Assembly: GCA_015143295.1 (NCBI GenBank)
Contig: JABCRI010001356.1
Coordinates: 62,001 to 126,000 of the forward strand
Direction of reading: 5' to 3'
Length of the DNA stretch: 64,000 nt
From: Tetracentron sinense
Taxonomy: Eukaryota > Streptophyta > Magnoliopsida > Trochodendrales > Trochodendraceae
Below are positions 60,598-64,000 of the stretch, piece by piece; position 1 is the stretch's first letter; each line of letters begins with the position of its first letter. A program made the position numbers and the translations under genes. The notes below the pieces were generated by a model that made no database searches, was not told the DNA's origin, and was given only the letters and a program-made list of their open reading frames with translations.

Positions 60598-61479
60598 TAG
60601 GCCTGTCAAATCAGTCCTCATATGAGGGTACCGGGCTCAACTCTCAAAAGCCCACAAAATCGAGGGCATTTTTTTTATTCATACTGTCCGCAAGCCTAGG
60701 TGGGCCTAAAAAACTAGGCCGCTGATATGAGGGCTAGGCTTGGGTAACACCCACTAAATTTTCTTAGTACATGTTAAAAAAACTCTCTATGATTACCATT
60801 AATGCTTAGAGGAAAAAGTTTCCTGCATAAAACATATTAAAAACATATGAACAAAACTAAAAATAACACACAAATAAATTGTACAACAAGAACTTTGAGA
60901 GATAATGAATGCTTTACTACCACATTACTCCAAGTATGCATAATAAAAACTCAATCGTTAAGTGTATTTGATAATCTGTTAAGTTTTGAATTCTTCAATC
61001 TATATTGCAAGCAAAACAATGAAATGATGTCCAACATCGTAATTTGGATGAGACTGCCCCTTCTCTACAGACAAACATATCCAAATCAACTCCAAGAGAC
61101 CCCAACGATACATGTATAATTATTCATTTGAAATTCATACACATGAGTATGCGTATTATCTATCTCAAACATCTTTAAAGCTATTATCACTTATAATGGA
61201 TGTCTCTATTTTTCCTTAACACATCCAAACTTCTTCAAAGACTAAAGGCCTTATGAATATGTATTAAAAAAAGATTGTACCGGGTAATAGTTTATAAAAA
61301 ATAATTGACAAATATCATGGCGATTTTTTTTCTTTATCTTCTTTTCAAGCCATGCAAGGCCCATCCCAAGCCTAGCCTTGACCCTGAGAGTAGGGTTTGG
61401 GCTTAACCAGTTTAGGCTGAACCATTACAAGTAAGGGTTGGGGCTGGACAAACCCCGACCTTACCCGTTGACAGCCCTA
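60598..61479. mobile_element. hAT-like non-autonomous element, copy B
   Basis: The counterpart of 21784-22625, with ends TAGGCCTGTCAAATCAG and (inverted) TAGGGCTGTCAACGGGTAAG. It was present before the duplication. Confidence 0.75.
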
Positions 61480-61754
61480 TTCTACTCCTGCTCCATGCTC
61501 TAGATATTTAGGTTTTGAGTATAGCAAGTGGCTTGTTATTTGATGAGATGCTCATGTTAATCTCTAGTATTTTAGGACCAAAACATAAAATAAAATAGTA
61601 AGTTATTCACCATTTCAATAGAATGCGCTCGCCTACTGAGATCGTGCGATTTTGGGGCAACTCGAGACTATTTCCATTTGGGCGAGATTTTAGGGCAACC
61701 AAAAATTTAGGAAAACATCTTCACTACTTACTCTCATCCTGTAAAAGGCTTTTC

Positions 61755-62055
61755 GGTCTTCAAGTAAAATAACACGATTTAGGTTATGTAACATGATTCA
61801 TGTAATTTTCCTTAATTCAAGTAAAGTAACATGAAAGTTAAATAAGGTGACTCATGTTATTTTACTTGAATCAAGTAAAATAACAGTGTCCAGGTTATTT
61901 TACTTCAAATCAGTTAATTTATATGGTTCACTTAAGTAACTTGATTCTCACAAAATAATTTGATTCAAGTTATTTAATTCAATCACATTATTTTGATTGA
62001 ATCACTCAAATAACTTGATTAAAGCAAATTAACATGATTCAATTAAAGTAAAATT
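61755..62055. repeat. Irregular AAGTAAAATAAC / GTTATTTTACTT repeat cluster
   Basis: At least eight short direct and inverted copies of TCAAGTAAAATAAC-like motifs in 300 bp, absent from copy A. It looks like a decayed fold-back sequence. Confidence 0.6.
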
Positions 62056-62656
62056 TAAGACATGCCCTTTTCGAGTGGTTGCTTGGACTTACCCTTATGG
62101 CACCTTAGCTTATGTCTACTCAACTTTTACTTTCGGATGAAGCATATTCTCACATTAACCAAAAAAAAAAAAAACATATTCTCACAGTCTCTATCCCTAC
62201 GCTCACCCTTGTTTTTAGACAGCATGTTTTAAAACCTACTTGAGGCACAACAAAATTCAAGATTTTAGAATTTTGGTATAAAAACAAATTACCTAAGTTT
62301 TTTTTTTTAATTCACAAAACACTAAAATCTCGAGTTTTGGTGTGCAATCTAGAAAGCTTTTCCATTTTAGATAATAATAAAACAAATAGGAGTGGTGTGC
62401 TAGCCATGGTCGCATTTACTCCAAATTTTCCCACAGACACAAGATTGGGGCTAACACGTGGAGATATTTCATATTTTAACAATTTAAAAAAGTAAAAAGT
62501 AGAAAATGTTTGACATTTGTAGCCACCCAGTTGCATCTTTGGAACATTTGCGACTAGGCCAAGAAAATCCTAAAACAAATAAATAGCTTGTGCAAATTAT
62601 CTGCTAGGTTTATCCCTAGTTTGCAAATTAATGGACTCTTATGTACAATAGATTTG

Positions 62657-62810
62657 CAAATTAACTCATCATTTTTCACCTGTTAGACAAAGAACCTCAA
62701 CCCTTAATTCCATTGGACTTTCATTAATAACTACAAATTAACTCATCATTTTCCACCTGTTAGACAAAGAACCCCAACCCTCAATTTCATTGGACTTTCG
62801 TTTATAACTG
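62657..62810 (+). repeat. 76 bp tandem duplication
   Basis: CAAATTAACTCATCATTTTY CACCTGTTAGACAAAGAACC and the following sequence occur twice with few differences. Confidence 0.9.
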
Positions 62811-62860
62811 CTTGTAAAATGGTAATTATGCCCTTAATACAATTCATAACCTCACAAAGC

Positions 62861-63430
62861 CCTTTTAACTATCCTTGAACTATGGTCAACAAGGTTTAAC
62901 CCTTGTGATTACTTTTTTCTTCTTCTAAAAACTAAGGTTAGATGCTTAACCCTAAGGATTAGTTAATCTTAACCACTATTAAAGTGATTTAAAGAGGACA
63001 CCCCTTTAACTGGCTTTGAACTATGGTTAACAAGTTTTAATTCCTATGGTTAATTCTTTTTTCTAAAAACCAAGGTTAGATGTTTTAATCTAAGGATTAG
63101 TGAATCTTACCACAGTTAAAGGGAGTTAAAAGGGAACACCCTTTAACTTCTCTTGAACTATGGTTAACAAATTTTAACCCCTGTGTTTTTTTAATAAAAA
63201 ATTCTAAAAACCACGGTTAGATTCTTTAACACTAAAGGTTAGTGAATCTTAACCACATTTAAGGAGAGTTAAAAGGGAACAACCCTTTAACTGCCCATGA
63301 ACTATGGTTAACAAGTGTTAACTCTATGACTATTTTTTTCTAATTGTTTTCCTAAAAGGCAAGTTTAGATTCTTTAACTCTAAGGGTTAGTGAATATTAA
63401 CCACAATTAAAGGGAGTTGAAAGGGGACAC
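62861..63430. repeat. Four tandem ~140 bp units of MULE-MITE core
   Basis: Units start near 62861, 63001, 63139 and 63283. Each opens CCCTTTAACT..TGAACTATGGTTAACAAG and closes TTAACCAC..TTAAAGGGAGTTAAAAGGG, an inverted-repeat core of the family at 38620-38880. Confidence 0.8.
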
Positions 63431-64000
63431 ATGTCACAAGGGTACTATAGTTCAATAAATGTCACAAGGGTATTATAATCACTCTTTAAACATTTTTGAA
63501 AGCAATTTATTAGAAGTGGAAGAATGAGGTTCATTGTCTAGAACAATGATGAGTTAATTTACAAAATCTGTTTTACATAACAATGTATTTGTAAACTAGC
63601 ATCAACCAACTTAGGGTTAATACCTTAGTGGGAAACATAGCACTACCTAAGAACCATGTTAACTTGAGAGCCCTTCTAAAGTTAGAACTTGGCAGTGTTT
63701 TACAACCCTGACCGATTGGGCCGATCAAACTGGTTCTTATGACCAAAGCCTCTCAATGATCTGGTTCAAACTCTCTATGGGCCAAATGTCTAATTAGAGA
63801 TGAACAGTTTGAACCACTTGACCCAGTGTGACCCAAATAGTTTTCTTTTAATAGTCTGGATTATCGCCAAAAAAAAAAAACTTTAAAATTTATGAGGTTT
63901 CATATGTAAGCCCAAATTAGGCCCATAGACTCTTAAAGAGAGCCCAAGATTAGATATAGAAATTTAAAATAAATATGTAGAAGAAATTAAAGTAAGAATT

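Larger units (their letters stand above)
60226..64000 (+). repeat. Block II of the locus duplication, copy B
   Basis: Direct homology to copy A 21405-25960, running off the right edge. The interval between the anchors at 61530 and 63590 has no equivalent of exon 1. Confidence 0.8.

Overview
The window is nuclear DNA of a seed plant, probably an angiosperm. It is AT-rich and intron-rich, with plant Ty3/gypsy (Tat/Ogre and Tekay/Del chromovirus), Ty1/copia, L1-type LINE and MITE sequences. I cannot place the species. I see no rRNA, tRNA, CRISPR or bacterial-type operon.

The window is best read as two tandem copies, in the same orientation, of one locus on the minus strand. The gene is an RGLG-type E3 ubiquitin ligase (N-myristoylation motif, copine-like vWA domain, C-terminal RING).

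Copy A runs from 1 to about 25,960. Exon 1 is at 24234-24422 and exons 2-8 lie between 3024 and 1; the gene continues past the left edge. The eight visible exons keep one open frame with matching intron phases, about 299 codons. Intron 1 is about 21.2 kb. It holds a 12.2 kb Tat/Ogre-type element (3512-15729, TSD GTGTT), a gypsy-type solo LTR (15997-18212, TSD TGAAT) carrying a small Harbinger-like MITE, a 1.2 kb insertion with a miRNA-like hairpin, a hAT-like element, and MULE-like MITEs near the promoter.

The spacer, about 25,960-27,345, contains a ~230 bp tandem repeat and the 3' flank of copy B.

Copy B runs from 27346 to beyond the right edge and is a pseudogene. Exons 8-11 (27346-28157) include a readable RING. 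A 9.9 kb Tekay/Del element (28296-38161, TSD GTGTG) splits it in intron 7, a 3.9 kb probable solo LTR (39229-43098) in intron 6, and a 6.6 kb gag-only copia element (43505-50144, TSD AATAC) with a nested related solo LTR in intron 5. Exons 2-8 carry stops, a frameshift, a deletion and lost splice sites, and exon 1 is missing.

The part of copy B matching intron 1 (51,735-64,000) is rearranged. A ~5.7 kb block is inverted relative to copy A and flanked by two halves of what looks like one MITE and by TA microsatellites. The next block is in the original orientation. A 5'-truncated L1-type LINE (55451-59406) lies inside the inverted block, and a fold-back element (52371-53532) lies at its left edge.

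Comparing the copies gives empty sites for the large LTR elements and the LINE, so these insertions postdate the duplication. The hAT-like element is in both copies and predates it. The story here is gene duplication, decay and transposon accumulation. I found no convincing new biochemical system.
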